Source: Candidatus Altimarinota bacterium
Lineage (GTDB): Bacteria > Patescibacteriota > Gracilibacteria > CAIRYL01 > GCA-016699755
DNA length: 48,677 nt
Direction of reading: 5' to 3'
NCBI GenBank assembly: GCA_025210675.1
Contig: JAOARU010000020.1
Span: 1 to 48,677, forward strand
Part shown: piece by piece, positions 1 through 7,021 of the stretch
How the letters are laid out: the number at the start of each line of letters is the position of its first letter
Numbering within the stretch: the first letter of the stretch is position 1
The notes under the pieces: model-generated
Told to the model about the DNA's origin: nothing
What the model saw: the letters and a program-made list of their open reading frames with translations, nothing else
The model's database searches: none
Made by a program: the position numbers and the translations under genes

Positions 1-70
1 AGAAAAGACGGTGCTAAGCGGAATGAATGAGCGAAGCGAATGAATGGAGCGGTGCAAGATTTTTGCAGAA

Positions 71-98
71 AACTTGGAATTTTTAATTCCTAGTTTTT
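71..98. terminator. hairpin terminator near left edge
   Basis: An imperfect hairpin pairs AACT-T-GGAATT (71-81) with AATTCC-T-AGTT (85-95) around a three-T loop, and the plus strand continues with a T run to 98. The minus strand also has a short T run beyond the stem, so it could work both ways. It may end a plus-strand gene lying left of the window. The rest of 1-245 holds no convincing gene; 10-50 contains short imperfect GAATGAATG/GCGAAGCG repeats of unknown meaning. Confidence 0.45.
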
Positions 99-230
99 AA
101 GAAAATCTAGACTTTCCCCTAAGTTATCTCTCAGCGAGAAAAGACTGATGTGGGGCATCGTTTTTTTAATATACGTCATAGAGATGAGAACCCTTGGGTT
201 CGATATTTAAGGAAGCAAGCATCATCAAAG

Positions 231-253
231 AAAAGCAGGGCTTTTTTACTGCT
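231..253 (-). terminator. weak terminator at the end of the DKNYY-like gene
   Basis: On the minus strand AGCAG (253-249) pairs with CTGCT (238-234) across a 10-base loop that includes the stop codon, and is followed by an interrupted T run. The stem is only five base pairs, so efficiency is doubtful. Confidence 0.35.
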
Positions 254-737
254 CTGATAATTCTTTCTTTTTAAGATTTTGAGTTTCTCTTAATTTTCTA
301 TATTCCTCTTCTATGATTTTTTCTCTTTCTCGAGATATTACACTAGCAGAAGGTTCAACATACATTTTTTCACAGTCTTCATCGTTCATAAACCATCTAC
401 CATCTTTACGATAAAAACAACCATTTGGATCAATCACAATTAAATCATTAGCTGCATAAATATGATTCTTGTCTGCAGCATATCTTTCATTAATAATATA
501 AAAAGTTTCTAAATCTGCACCTAAAACAGTCCAAGGATGACAACCCATTACACAAACCCAGTATACCACTTCATTTTCTCGAATTTCATAACCCTCTTCA
601 TGCCAAACTCTGCTATTCATTTCGTGCTCATAGAGCTTTGTAACAATAAATGCAAACAATGCAATAACTACTATTATAGATAATATTACTATTAATAATG
701 CTATCCCGATTTTTTTAAAAACCTTTTTGTAATTCAT
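246..737 (-). CDS. membrane-anchored DKNYY-like protein
   Basis: 163 residues. One hydrophobic segment at about residues 10-34 follows a lysine-rich start, so it is a single-pass or signal-anchor protein whose remainder probably faces outward. The body contains a stretch at about 74-100 (ADLETFYIINERYAADKNHI) that closely resembles the DKNYY repeat (aD..TF..l...YakDknhvY), followed by IDPNGCFYRKDGRW. Three cysteines lie in the exported part. The C-terminal 35 residues are highly charged and probably helical. It lies 49 bases downstream of the next gene on the same strand and is probably co-transcribed with it. Function unknown. The order, a possible secreted enzyme followed by a small membrane protein, is compatible with an effector-immunity pair, but that is inference only. 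Confidence 0.7.
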   Translation of the reverse strand: MNYKKVFKKIGIALLIVILSIIVVIALFAFIVTKLYEHEMNSRVWHEEGYEIRENEVVYWVCVMGCHPWTVLGADLETFYIINERYAADKNHIYAANDLIVIDPNGCFYRKDGRWFMNDEDCEKMYVEPSASVISREREKIIEEEYRKLRETQNLKKKELSEQ

Positions 738-786
738 GAGATTTAATAATTTTTATTATCATACATAAATTATTATGAAATGAATA

Positions 787-1689
787 TTAAATAAATTTTT
801 TAAAAAATCTGCCATTTTTTGAAGAGCCATAGTGAACACTGGAAATACGTGAGTCTCCGTTTATTCTTGCTTTTTCTAGTTTTTTTGCAAAAGATTCAGG
901 ATATTTAATATCTGCGTATTTTAAATACATTTTCCAGTTCAATACGTCATCTACTATATAATCAGTGCAATTATTGCTTATAGACTTGTATTCCTTGAGT
1001 TTTTTTTGATTTTCAAAATCCTTATTAAGCTTTTTTCTGATACCAGAGACTTTTTCGTCTGGTAAATTTAGCGTAAAGAAACTATAGTCATTTCCGTTTC
1101 TATATTGAATATCAAAATTTGTATCCATCATTGTTTTCCAGCTTTGTTTGTGTATTTTTTCTTCGCCTTCATATTCATAAAAGCCATATACATAACCATC
1201 AATTTTGATCATAGTGTGTCCAAAATTACGACTTCCATCACCAGGATGCCTTATGATTATTTCTATGTTGTTTTTATAGTTAGGATCCCAGGTTGAGCCA
1301 AGCATCATTCTAACTTGATGCTGTGTCATGTTCTTTACATCATTTAGTGTTATGGGGGCTCCATTTGCAAAATAAAATGCCTCATTTATTTTTGCATTAT
1401 AGATAGTATCATGAGCAATCTTTTCTTTTCCATTTTTAATATAAGAGCAATCTCCTATAAGTAATTCTATGACTTCTCTGTTTTGATCTACCATCAGTAC
1501 GCCCTTGCTGTTATAAATGAGGCCATTTTTTATCTTAAAACCATTTCCGTAGAGCACTGTTATTGTTTTTTTAGTTTCATTTTTTTGTTTTTTGTTTTTT
1601 AACTTATCAGGAGTATATCCGTCCAAACATTTTAGTCTGTTATCAGATAATCCGTCGTGATGAGAACAGCAGCCTTGCAAGTTTGCCAT
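787..1689 (-). CDS. cysteine-motif protein with possible papain-like (NlpC/P60-type) domain
   Basis: 300 residues, no signal peptide or membrane segment. The N-terminus carries GCCSHHDG...LKCLDGYTP (about 6-27), resembling the small Cys/His motif CSHHGG...C.DGTYSP found at the ends of many secreted bacterial proteins. The C-terminal half has a GHTMIKIDGYVYGFYEY stretch (about 157-173) and then SNNCTDYIVDDVL (about 239-251). A histidine in GHxxI followed by Asn-Cys-Thr is the arrangement of circularly permuted papain-like families (DUF4105 and related peptidase or effector domains), so His and Cys are candidate catalytic residues. The family assignment is my inference. The gene has the best promoter match in the window and no Shine-Dalgarno sequence. 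It heads a unit with the membrane protein at 246-737. Confidence 0.7.
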   Translation of the reverse strand: MANLQGCCSHHDGLSDNRLKCLDGYTPDKLKNKKQKNETKKTITVLYGNGFKIKNGLIYNSKGVLMVDQNREVIELLIGDCSYIKNGKEKIAHDTIYNAKINEAFYFANGAPITLNDVKNMTQHQVRMMLGSTWDPNYKNNIEIIIRHPGDGSRNFGHTMIKIDGYVYGFYEYEGEEKIHKQSWKTMMDTNFDIQYRNGNDYSFFTLNLPDEKVSGIRKKLNKDFENQKKLKEYKSISNNCTDYIVDDVLNWKMYLKYADIKYPESFAKKLEKARINGDSRISSVHYGSSKNGRFFKKFI

Positions 1690-1782
1690 ATTTAAATTAA
1701 GAAAATACTAAAATAAGTAGAAGGTGTTTTTTCTTCATTTCATTTTAATATTTATTTATACCAAGATCTTAGTTTCGTTTTA

Positions 1783-1810
1783 ATTATATCATAAAATTAT
1801 ATATTGTCAA
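1783..1810 (-). promoter_or_regulatory. consensus sigma-70 promoter for the 787-1689 gene
   Basis: Reading the minus strand, TTGACA (1810-1805) is followed after 16 bases by TATAAT (1788-1783), preceded by an extended TGA. Both hexamers are perfect consensus, the only such case found here. The predicted mRNA would have a leader of about 85 bases. Confidence 0.75.
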
Positions 1811-1861
1811 GTACTTATTTTATGAATTATAAAAGAACTACTTGAGTTTATTTTAAGTAAT

Positions 1862-1937
1862 TGGCAGGCGGGACAGGGCTCGAACCTGCGACACTCGGTT
1901 TTGGAGACCGATGCTCTACCAACTGAGCTACCCGCCT
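1862..1937 (-). tRNA. trnW: tRNA-Trp (CCA anticodon)
   Basis: A complete 76-base cloverleaf on the minus strand. Acceptor AGGCGGG pairs with CCCGCCT, the anticodon stem TCGGT/ACCGA holds loop CTCCAAA with anticodon CCA, the T loop is TTCGAGC, the discriminator base is G as expected for tRNA-Trp, and the 3' CCA is encoded. It lies 46 bases after greA on the same strand and may be co-transcribed with dnaG-rpoD-greA. The CCA anticodon agrees with UGG-only tryptophan and with UGA as a stop. Confidence 0.97.
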
Positions 1938-1983
1938 AAAAAGCACTTTAAGATATTATTTTATAAACAATCCAAAGTAAAGC

Positions 1984-2508
1984 TTATTTTAAGTCAACAA
2001 TCTTAAACTCAAAATCACCACCAGGTGCTTTTACTTCTGCGATATCACCTTTTTTCTTTCCTAATAAAGATTTTCCTATTGGGGATTCGTTTGATATACG
2101 AGCAGCAAATGGATCTGCCTCTGTTGAACCAACAATGGTGTATTCTGCTATTTCTTCTGTTTTTGTCAGATTTTCAATCACAACGGTTGTGCCTATGCGA
2201 ACTGTTTTTGCTTTGTGGGCTTTTTTCTCATCAATAATTTCTGCATTCTTAATCATCTTTTCAAGCTCTACAATACGCCCTTCACAGAAAGCTTGTTCGT
2301 TTTTTGCCTCTTCGTATTCTGAGTTCTCAGAAAGATCTCCGTATGATATAGCCTCTTGAAGTCTTTTTGCTACTTCATCTCTTTTTGTGTCTTTTAGGTA
2401 TTCTAGTTCGTCCCGAAGTTTTTGGAGGCCTTCTTCTGTCAAAAGCACCTTATCATCAGGCTGAATGCTTGTATTTGCTGTTTTGGTTTTTTTAACTTTT
2501 TCTGTCAT
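1984..2508 (-). CDS. greA: transcription elongation factor GreA
   Basis: 174 residues. GreA rescues backtracked RNA polymerase by stimulating transcript cleavage through the secondary channel. The N-terminal coiled coil is clear (LTEEGLQKLRDELEYLKDTKR, then ISYGDLSENSEYEEAKNEQAFCEGRI), with the conserved acidic tip DLSENSEY. The C-terminal FKBP-like domain follows (VGSTEADPFAARISNESPIGKSLLGKKKGD). About 18 extra residues precede the usual start, rich in Lys and Thr. There is no Shine-Dalgarno sequence. It follows rpoD by 15 bases and is probably the last protein gene of the dnaG-rpoD-greA unit. Confidence 0.97.
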   Translation of the reverse strand: MTEKVKKTKTANTSIQPDDKVLLTEEGLQKLRDELEYLKDTKRDEVAKRLQEAISYGDLSENSEYEEAKNEQAFCEGRIVELEKMIKNAEIIDEKKAHKAKTVRIGTTVVIENLTKTEEIAEYTIVGSTEADPFAARISNESPIGKSLLGKKKGDIAEVKAPGGDFEFKIVDLK

Positions 2509-2523
2509 GTTCTTTTAATAAAA

Positions 2524-3402
2524 TTAATTTTGTTCTTCAGATTCATTGAAAACATTTTTGAAGCTGATATTTTTCTTGACTCTTTTTGGGAGTTTTTGTG
2601 CCTCTTCTTTTGGGTCTCTTATGCGAACTGAGGCTGGATGTTCTCTAAGTTTTTGCATTACCTTTGCTTCAATCTGACGGATACGTTCACGGGTCACGCC
2701 AAATTCTCTACCTACTTCTTCTAAGGTGTGTCCTACGCCGTCTATAAGTCCAAAGCGCATTTCTATGATTTTTCTCTCTCTTGGGTTTAGAAATTTCAAG
2801 AGATCTCTGATGTTTTCTTTTATTAATTGGCGATTTGTTGCTTCTGCTGGGGATACTGCCTCTTCGTCTTCAATAAAATCAGCCAATTTTGAATCTTCTT
2901 CTGAGCCAACAGGTGCTTCAAGTGATACAATATCTTGAGAAATTTTCAAGATATGACGCACTTTTTTTTGTGGAAGATTCATTTCAGATGCAATCTCTTC
3001 TACTGTTGGATCACGGCCAAGCTCTTGCATTAATCTACGTTGTGTATGAGTCAGTTTGTTAATAGTCTCAACCATATGCACAGGGATACGAATAGTACGT
3101 GCCTGATCTGCAATAGCTCTTGTAATAGCTTGTCTAATCCACCAGGTAGCGTATGTTGAAAATTTAAATCCTCTATTTGGGTCGAATTTTTCAACTGCTC
3201 TAAATAAGCCAATATTTCCTTCTTGGATTAAGTCCAAAAAAGAAAGTCCTCTACCAATGTATTTCTTGGCTATCGATACCACAAGCCTCAAGTTGGCTTC
3301 TGCAAGATGCTGTTTGGCTTTTGCGTCTCCTTTTGCGATTTTTTTGGCTAGGCGAATCTCTTCATCAGCAGAGAGAAGTCCTGTCCTGCCTATCTCTGAT
3401 AG
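2524..3402 (-). CDS. rpoD: primary sigma factor RpoD, regions 1.2-4 (downstream of an in-frame stop)
   Basis: This is the larger part of the housekeeping sigma-70 factor, in the same frame as the N-terminal part at 3403-3843. It holds the rest of region 1.2 ([21 protein letters not shown]), region 2 ([57 protein letters not shown], about 3133-3305), region 3 and the region 4 helix-turn-helix ([22 protein letters not shown]). No ATG start occurs between the stop at 3403-3405 and region 2. The first plausible restart is a TTG at 3291, which would remove region 1.2 and the start of region 2. As one reading frame the gene would give about 439 residues, normal for RpoD. The gene is probably expressed whole and the stop is a sequence error, a population variant or a recoded site. 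Confidence 0.9.
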   Translation of the reverse strand, partial: LSEIGRTGLLSADEEIRLAKKIAKGDAKAKQHLAEANLRLVVSIAKKYIGRGLSFLDLIQEGNIGLFRAVEKFDPNRGFKFSTYATWWIRQAITRAIADQARTIRIPVHMVETINKLTHTQRRLMQELGRDPTVEEIASEMNLPQKKVRHILKISQDIVSLEAPVGSEEDSKLADFIEDEEAVSPAEATNRQLIKENIRDLLKFLNPRERKIIEMRFGLIDGVGHTLEEVGREFGVTRERIRQIEAKVMQKLREHPASVRIRDPKEEAQKLPKRVKKNISFKNVFNESEEQN

Positions 3403-3405
3403 TTA
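3403..3405 (-). other. rpoD: in-frame TAA inside rpoD at a conserved tyrosine position
   Basis: Minus-strand codons read [18 protein letters not shown]. In RpoD proteins the motif is DPVRMY(L/M)REIG, so TAA sits exactly where Tyr (TAT or TAC) is expected. The frame continues open on both sides. One base change (TAA to TAT or TAC) restores the gene. Confidence 0.9.
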
Positions 3406-3843
3406 CATTCTCACTGAGTCGTTTGCTATTTCTGATAAATCCAAGCCTGTTTTTGCATCATCTTCTATTTCATCTATCTCTTCTCTTTCAATTTCATCGA
3501 GTTCTTCGTCCATTGCTGCCTCGTCCATGTCTGCTTTTTCAAGCATTTTCATAAGCGGGTCTTTTTTTGATGATTTTTTGCCGCCTGTTTCTTCTTCTTT
3601 TTTCTTTTCCCAAATTAAAGCGTCCTTCATGTCTACAATCTCCACTCCTATGTTCATAAAGAGCGCAAATGCATCATCAAGTAGCATTAGGTCATTTTCT
3701 GCTTCTGGAAAAGCTTTAACTAATTCTTGCTGGGTTACATAACCCTGTTCACGCCCTTTTTTGACGAGTTCACGGACAGCCTCTGGGAACTTTTCAAGTT
3801 CTTCTACACTTGGTTGCCTGATAAATATTTTACTTTTAGCCAT
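3406..3843 (-). CDS. rpoD: primary sigma factor RpoD, N-terminal part (region 1.1 and acidic linker)
   Basis: 146 residues, starting with the ATG immediately after the dnaG stop codon. Residues about 15-70 are a region 1.1-like helical domain (EAVRELVKKGREQGYVTQQELVKAFP). It is followed by a lysine-rich then very acidic linker (MDEEL...EREEIDEIEDD), and ends in region 1.2 with DLSEIANDSVRM before the TAA at 3403-3405. Alone this fragment would have no core-binding or promoter-binding domain. Region 1.1 normally blocks free sigma from DNA. The junction with dnaG is directly adjacent, so translation is probably coupled. Confidence 0.88.
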
Positions 3844-5562
3844 TTAAAGATTTTTTCTAAGATCTGTTAATTGTTTTATCTTGAGGAGGATATTTTTTTG
3901 TTCTTGTGGAGATGCGCTCTTCAAATCATATGTAAGCTCTTTCTGTGTTCTTATAATGTTTGCTTCGTTGATATTTTTTATTATCTTCTCTAGCTCTTTA
4001 TTTCTAAGGATTTCTGGAATTTTGTCAAGTCTTTCTTCTGCATATATATTTAGAAGGGTAAGTTTTTTGGCTTCATCATCAGACAAAAATCCCTTTAAAC
4101 TTTTTAAGCCAAAATAGCCCACCTCATTATAAACATCTTTTATTTGTTTGAAAATACTTTTTTCAGGAAAATTTGATAAAATGCTTTCAATAAGCCTTTT
4201 TTTGACAATTTCATAAAATTCAGGCTCAGCCAAGATAACTCCCAGTAAATATTGTTCTTGCGTATGGGTGTCTTTGTATGTGCTTTTTGGGTTTTCTTGA
4301 TTGATGGGTTTTTGGGTTTTTGAATTCAATTCCGACTTGATAATCTGAGCAGAGGTAAATATTTTTTCTGCTATTAGATTGCAAAATTCATCTTTTTCCA
4401 AATGTCCCGGAAAAAGCTCTACAAAGGGCTTTAGATTTTCTATGATCTTGCGTTTATTGTCTGATTTTTTAATATCAAGACTGCCTATTGCATCATCTAT
4501 AAGGAATTCTATAACTGATTTTTTATTTTCAATGATATTGGCAAATTCAGCCGGGTTTCTCCTGAGAAGATCGTCTGGGTCTTCGTCCTTGTTCATCAGG
4601 GCTACATACACATTTGCGCCATTTGATATAGTTCTCTCAAGTGCCCTCTTGGTCGCAGAAATGCCAGCTGCATCGCCATCAAGTGCAAATACTATGTTTT
4701 TTGAAAAACGCATAATTTGCTTCACATGATTATCTGTAAATGCAGTTCCACTGCATGCAACGGTATTTAAAAATCCTTTATCATAGCAAGAAAGTACATC
4801 AAATTGACCCTCTACAACTATGCAGTGATCTTTTTTGCGAATCTCTTCCTTGGCAAAATTAAGCCCGTAGAGAAGCTCTGATTTTTTAAAAAGTATGGTA
4901 TCAGGTGAGTTTAGATATTTTGGCTGTCCGTCACCTAAAGCTCTCCCCGAAAAACCAACAGGTGTGCCTGTTCTGGAAAATATAGGGAAAACAATACGAT
5001 TTACAAATTTGTCTCTATTGCCTTCAGGAATTATAAGTCCTGCTTCTAGCATCTCTTTGTGTGAGAATCCTTTTTCTAAGAGGTATTTTTCCATTTCATG
5101 TCCCATTTTAAAGGCAAATCCAAGACGAAATTTGCCGATAGTCTGATCTGATATTTCTCGTTTTTTGACCTCATCTATTGCGTTTCTGTTGATTTTGAAA
5201 TTGTTTTCAAATTTTTCAGTTGCAATCTCCATGAGATCAATTAGGCGATCTTTTTTTTCTTTATTTTTAGAGGTAAAGGCGTCTTGTTTTATCTCTATGT
5301 GCGCTTTTTCGGCTAGGAGTTTTACTGCCTCCTGAAAACTAATATTCTCAATCTGCTGAACAAAAGAAAAAATATCTCCACCACTCTGACAAGCAAAGCA
5401 CCAAGCAAGCCCCTTGTCCTCACTAACAACAAGTGAAGGTCTGGTATCTTGATGAAAAGGACACACGCCTTTTAGATTCTTGCCTGCTGGTCTTAGTTGA
5501 ACATAATCAGATACAACATCTACTATGCTTAGCCGGGATTTGATCTCTTCTACTATATCCAT
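3844..5562 (-). CDS. dnaG: DNA primase DnaG
   Basis: 572 residues, normal length. It makes RNA primers at the replication fork. The N-terminal CHC2 zinc domain has ligands Cys34, His37, Cys55 and Cys58 (CPFH...CFAC). The catalytic core includes FSGRALGDGQPKYLNSPDT (about 204-222), and the TOPRIM domain has VVEGQFDVLS with Glu251 and the metal-binding FALDGDAAG with Asp295 and Asp297. The C-terminal part (about 420-572) is helical and presumably binds DnaB. The gene begins the dnaG-rpoD-greA cluster, the classical macromolecular-synthesis arrangement without rpsU. Only a weak AAGG precedes the start. Confidence 0.98.
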   Translation of the reverse strand: MDIVEEIKSRLSIVDVVSDYVQLRPAGKNLKGVCPFHQDTRPSLVVSEDKGLAWCFACQSGGDIFSFVQQIENISFQEAVKLLAEKAHIEIKQDAFTSKNKEKKDRLIDLMEIATEKFENNFKINRNAIDEVKKREISDQTIGKFRLGFAFKMGHEMEKYLLEKGFSHKEMLEAGLIIPEGNRDKFVNRIVFPIFSRTGTPVGFSGRALGDGQPKYLNSPDTILFKKSELLYGLNFAKEEIRKKDHCIVVEGQFDVLSCYDKGFLNTVACSGTAFTDNHVKQIMRFSKNIVFALDGDAAGISATKRALERTISNGANVYVALMNKDEDPDDLLRRNPAEFANIIENKKSVIEFLIDDAIGSLDIKKSDNKRKIIENLKPFVELFPGHLEKDEFCNLIAEKIFTSAQIIKSELNSKTQKPINQENPKSTYKDTHTQEQYLLGVILAEPEFYEIVKKRLIESILSNFPEKSIFKQIKDVYNEVGYFGLKSLKGFLSDDEAKKLTLLNIYAEERLDKIPEILRNKELEKIIKNINEANIIRTQKELTYDLKSASPQEQKNILLKIKQLTDLRKNL

Positions 5563-5618
5563 AGAACCTTATTTTTGCATAATATAATCCTTTTTAAAAG
5601 TTTTTTCCAGAAAAAGTG

Positions 5619-5647
5619 TTGACTTAGTTATTAAAAATAAATACAAT
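5619..5647 (+). promoter_or_regulatory. strong sigma-70 promoter with no gene directly behind it
   Basis: TTGACT (5619-5624), a 17-base spacer and TACAAT (5642-5647). Transcription would start near 5654 and run into a strongly structured region without an open reading frame. Confidence 0.65.
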
Positions 5648-5703
5648 ATATACAAGCTTTTTTAATACCAGCCCCTTTAGAGTTCCTAAAATTATTGGTA
5701 TTA

Positions 5704-5740
5704 GTATACTACATATTGACTAGCTTAATATGTAGTATAC
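5704..5740. repeat. perfect 14-bp inverted repeat
   Basis: GTATACTACATATT (5704-5717) and its exact reverse complement (5727-5740) flank a 9-base loop. No T run follows, so it is not a typical terminator. It may be an RNA stem or a binding site. Confidence 0.8.
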
Positions 5741-5749
5741 ACCATGCTA

Positions 5750-5779
5750 ATATTTTTATTTACTAATAAATAAAAATAT
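5750..5779. repeat. perfect 13-bp A/T inverted repeat
   Basis: ATATTTTTATTTA (5750-5762) and its reverse complement (5767-5779) flank a CTAA loop. It lies ten bases after the preceding inverted repeat. Confidence 0.75.
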
Positions 5780-5826
5780 CCATGAATTGCTTAGATTAAT
5801 AATTTATTTATTTTGATTTTTGCCAG

Positions 5827-5853
5827 CTCTTTTGATTAACAAGAGGTTTTTTT
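5827..5853 (+). terminator. weak terminator-like hairpin
   Basis: CTCTT (5827-5831) pairs with AAGAG (5841-5845) around a nine-base loop and is followed by G and seven Ts. The stem is short. It may end the transcript from 5619-5647. Confidence 0.4.
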
Positions 5854-5992
5854 GTACTAAAATTTTGAACAAACTAGGGGCTGAACATTAACAATACAAA
5901 AAAAGAGAACAGGAGGAGGGATCATAATTGTAAAAAAATTACTATTGTTGGTCGCAGCGCTTTTTTTTGATTTTGGCTCTTATTAGCTGCTG

Positions 5993-6096
5993 GTGCCGAC
6001 AAAAGGCACACAGCCTGCTAGAGCAGGCGCACAATAAAGGTCAAAGGCAGATCTCCAGAAGGGTTTCTCGGCAAAACGCCGAGCCTCTCCTTTTTT
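5993..6096 (+). promoter_or_regulatory. cluster of stem-loops ahead of the PrsW-type gene
   Basis: Three clear stems follow each other: GTGCC/GGCAC (5993-5997 and 6005-6009), GCCTGCT/AGCAGGC (6013-6019 and 6022-6028) and CTCGGC/GCCGAG (6067-6072 and 6078-6083). The last is followed seven bases later by six Ts (6091-6096). The block is more GC-rich than its surroundings. It may be a terminator or attenuator; I recognise no known riboswitch motif. Confidence 0.4.
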
Positions 6097-6107
6097 CTGT
6101 GTTTTTA

Positions 6108-6116
6108 TGATATAAT
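6108..6116 (+). promoter_or_regulatory. extended minus-10 element for the PrsW-type gene
   Basis: TGATATAAT ends six bases before the GTG start at 6123. Transcription would start at or beside the start codon, giving a leaderless mRNA. The minus-35 region is weak, as is common with extended minus-10 promoters. Confidence 0.55.
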
Positions 6117-6122
6117 GGTCAT

Positions 6123-6989
6123 GTGAATAAATATCTAATATATTTATTTTGTGGCGTACTTGCTTTTATTCCAGCTCTGATTTGGCTAATTATCTGGTAC
6201 AAAAAAGACTCAGAGCAGCCAGAGCCAAAGAAGATGATTCTTGAGAGTTTTTATCTGGGGTGTCTTTCGGTGATGCCTTTTTTTGGGATTAAATATGCTA
6301 TGAATCAGGCTGATGATTTGCAGGATTTGTGGTACGAATTTGCCAAAAATACACTCTATTTGTCTCAGGTTATTTTGATTTTACTGCTTGCTTTTCTTGA
6401 GGAGAGTATTAAGCATTTTGCTGTCCTTAGGCTTGGTAAAAGCCTGAAAATTGAATTTGATCAGATAGTAGATGGGGTTATTTATTCAGTATCTTGCGCT
6501 TTGGGATTTGCATTTATGGAAAATATTATCTATTTTGCAAATAATTTTTATGGAGAAATTAATGCAAGTTTTTTGTATTTGTTTGCATTTAGAAGCTTGG
6601 GAACAATGCTGGGGCATGCTATATTTTCCGGAATATTTGGGCTGTTTTGGGGTTTTGCTTTTTTGAGTATGAGTATTACCAATAAGCACAATTTTTCAGT
6701 ATCAAATATCTGGCACAAGCTCACAGACACGCTCAGGCTGCATATCATTAGAGATCATGTACTAAGGGGTAGATCTTCTACAAAAGGTCATGAAAAAGGT
6801 GATTTGGTCAGAGAAGCCCTAATAGTAGCTACCCTGCTTCATGGGCTTTTTAATATATTTGTAAGTTTTGAAATAATGGGGAAATCATTGACTTTTATGG
6901 TAGTTCCGCTTTTGATGGGTGGATTTGTATTTTTGTCTCATTCGTTCCTGCAAAAGAAAAATTTAAAAATTTGGAAAAAGGCGATTTGA
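6123..6989 (+). CDS. PrsW-family intramembrane metalloprotease
   Basis: 288 residues with about seven or eight hydrophobic segments. The PrsW signature residues are present: Glu93-Glu94-x-x-Lys97 (FLEESIKH), Glu133 (FMENIIYF), His165 (LGHAIFSG) and His240 (LLHGLFN). These form the proposed metal site in the membrane. PrsW of Bacillus cleaves the anti-sigma factor RsiW, but most relatives have unknown substrates. The start is GTG with no Shine-Dalgarno; TGATATAAT six bases upstream suggests a leaderless transcript. A soluble, charged insert lies at about 185-230. No anti-sigma or alternative sigma gene lies beside it, so the substrate cannot be inferred. Confidence 0.88.
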   Translation: MNKYLIYLFCGVLAFIPALIWLIIWYKKDSEQPEPKKMILESFYLGCLSVMPFFGIKYAMNQADDLQDLWYEFAKNTLYLSQVILILLLAFLEESIKHFAVLRLGKSLKIEFDQIVDGVIYSVSCALGFAFMENIIYFANNFYGEINASFLYLFAFRSLGTMLGHAIFSGIFGLFWGFAFLSMSITNKHNFSVSNIWHKLTDTLRLHIIRDHVLRGRSSTKGHEKGDLVREALIVATLLHGLFNIFVSFEIMGKSLTFMVVPLLMGGFVFLSHSFLQKKNLKIWKKAI

Positions 6990-7014
6990 TTTTTTAAAGA
7001 AATTTTGAGAAAAT
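6986..7014 (+). promoter_or_regulatory. promoter with GAAAAT minus-10
   Basis: TTGATT (6986-6991), 17 bases, then GAAAAT (7009-7014) preceded by TGA. The ATG at 7022 follows seven bases later, so the mRNA would be almost leaderless. It overlaps the end of the preceding gene. Confidence 0.5.
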
Positions 7015-7021
7015 TTAGCCA

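Larger units (their letters stand above)
5654..5883 (+). ncRNA. candidate structured non-coding RNA
   Basis: The 560-base gap 5563-6122 has no credible intact gene, but its first half is highly structured. Behind the promoter at 5619-5647 come: AATACCA (5664-5670) pairing with TGGTATT (5696-5702) around an inner TTTAG/CTAAA stem; a perfect 14-bp stem (5704-5717 with 5727-5740); a perfect 13-bp stem (5750-5762 with 5767-5779); a weak terminator-like hairpin (5827-5853); and CAGCCCCT (5669-5676) complementary to AGGGGCTG (5876-5883). I do not recognise a known family; tmRNA, RNase P and SRP RNA signatures are absent. The 3' end could be near 5853 or beyond 5883. Confidence 0.35.

Noticed and set aside
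1-60. Short GAATGAATG/GCGAAGCG repeats at the left edge
   Set aside because: Too few and too imperfect for a CRISPR array or a tandem repeat family; no spacer pattern.
5876-5935. tmRNA-like start GGGGCTGA
   Set aside because: The tmRNA signature GGATTCGAC, a tag reading frame and the tRNA-like 3' end with TTCGAA and CCA are all absent downstream.
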